Source: Candidatus Bathyarchaeota archaeon (lineage in GTDB: Archaea > Thermoproteota > Bathyarchaeia > TCS64 > B23). From it: a stretch of DNA of 5,212 nucleotides. Where the stretch lies: contig JAPDJB010000029.1 of NCBI GenBank assembly GCA_029259285.1, forward strand, positions 1-5,212, in the 5' to 3' direction. Each line of letters begins with the position of its first letter. The first letter of the stretch is position 1. The translations under genes were made by a program, and so were the position numbers. A model generated the notes under the pieces. That model did no database searches and was not told the origin of the DNA. It saw only the letters and a program-made list of their open reading frames with translations. Shown in pieces: positions 5,097 to 5,212 of the stretch.

Positions 5097-5212
5097 ATGG
5101 AAGTGCCGTGGTACATAGTGTATGTTGGAAGACAGAAGTATAGAGATGGAAGTGTAAGGGACAGGTTAAGGGTCAGGAAAATAAGGGATATCCCTAGAGG
5201 CGTCAAGCCTAG
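5097..5212 (+). CDS. 5' end of an unidentified basic protein, truncated by the window
   Basis: The frame is open from ATG 5097 to the window end and gives 38 complete codons, beginning MEVPWYIVYVGRQKYRDG and continuing with many Arg and Lys residues (for example VRDRLRVRKIRD). The start is uncertain: GAGGG at 5090-5094 is only two bases from ATG 5097 but eight bases from the in-frame GTG 5103, so GTG may be the real start. It begins 5 bp after the previous stop, in the same operon. Too little is visible to assign a function. Confidence 0.55.
   Translation, partial: MEVPWYIVYVGRQKYRDGSVRDRLRVRKIRDIPRGVKP

Overview
The window looks like part of a compact mobile element, most likely a virus or provirus, from a hyperthermophilic archaeon of the Thermoproteota. 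The evidence is Arg codons that are almost all AGG/AGA, frequent ATA Ile codons, GTG and TTG starts preceded by GGTG/GGAGG-type ribosome-binding sites, stop/start overlaps, T-rich stretches rather than hairpins between units, and an almost complete lack of recognisable housekeeping genes. Every supported gene is on the + strand. Only two have a clear fold assignment: a 57-aa ribbon-helix-helix (RHH) DNA-binding protein and a P-loop ATPase. The rest are membrane, secreted or small basic proteins that I do not recognise.

Layout. (1) 1-629: 3' end of a surface protein with a glycosylation-prone ectodomain and three membrane segments. (2) Unit A, 726-2242: RHH regulator, a 340-aa protein with four membrane segments, and an overlapping 112-aa membrane protein. 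(3) Unit B, 2274-3649: a small basic helical protein and a 330-aa P-loop ATPase joined by a GTGA overlap. (4) Unit C, 3741 to beyond the window end: a secreted or anchored beta-rich protein with four N-glycosylation sequons, a membrane-anchored protein with a possible Cys/His metal site (TAATG overlap), a 102-aa basic protein, and a truncated ORF.

The most striking signal is a repeat with core CATGTACTGGACATG. It lies immediately upstream of each of the three units (699-720, 2243-2264, 3694-3715), with a fourth degenerate copy (about 3675-3689) in tandem upstream of unit C. Copies A and B are identical over 22 bp and copy C differs at two positions. The core is an exact interrupted dyad (CATGT-N5-ACATG) whose ACATG half-sites are 11 bp apart, about one helical turn, which is a geometry suited to RHH dimers. 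The first gene of unit A encodes an RHH protein. The simplest model, which is inference, is that this protein binds the repeats, regulates its own operon and coordinates all three units as one element-specific regulon.

Taken together, the cluster resembles a morphogenesis or envelope module: several membrane proteins, glycosylated surface proteins and an ATPase that could drive packaging, translocation or assembly, under one small repressor or activator. No capsid, integrase, replication or lysis gene is recognisable here, so the identity of the element (enveloped virus, plasmid, or secretion/pilus-like island) stays open.
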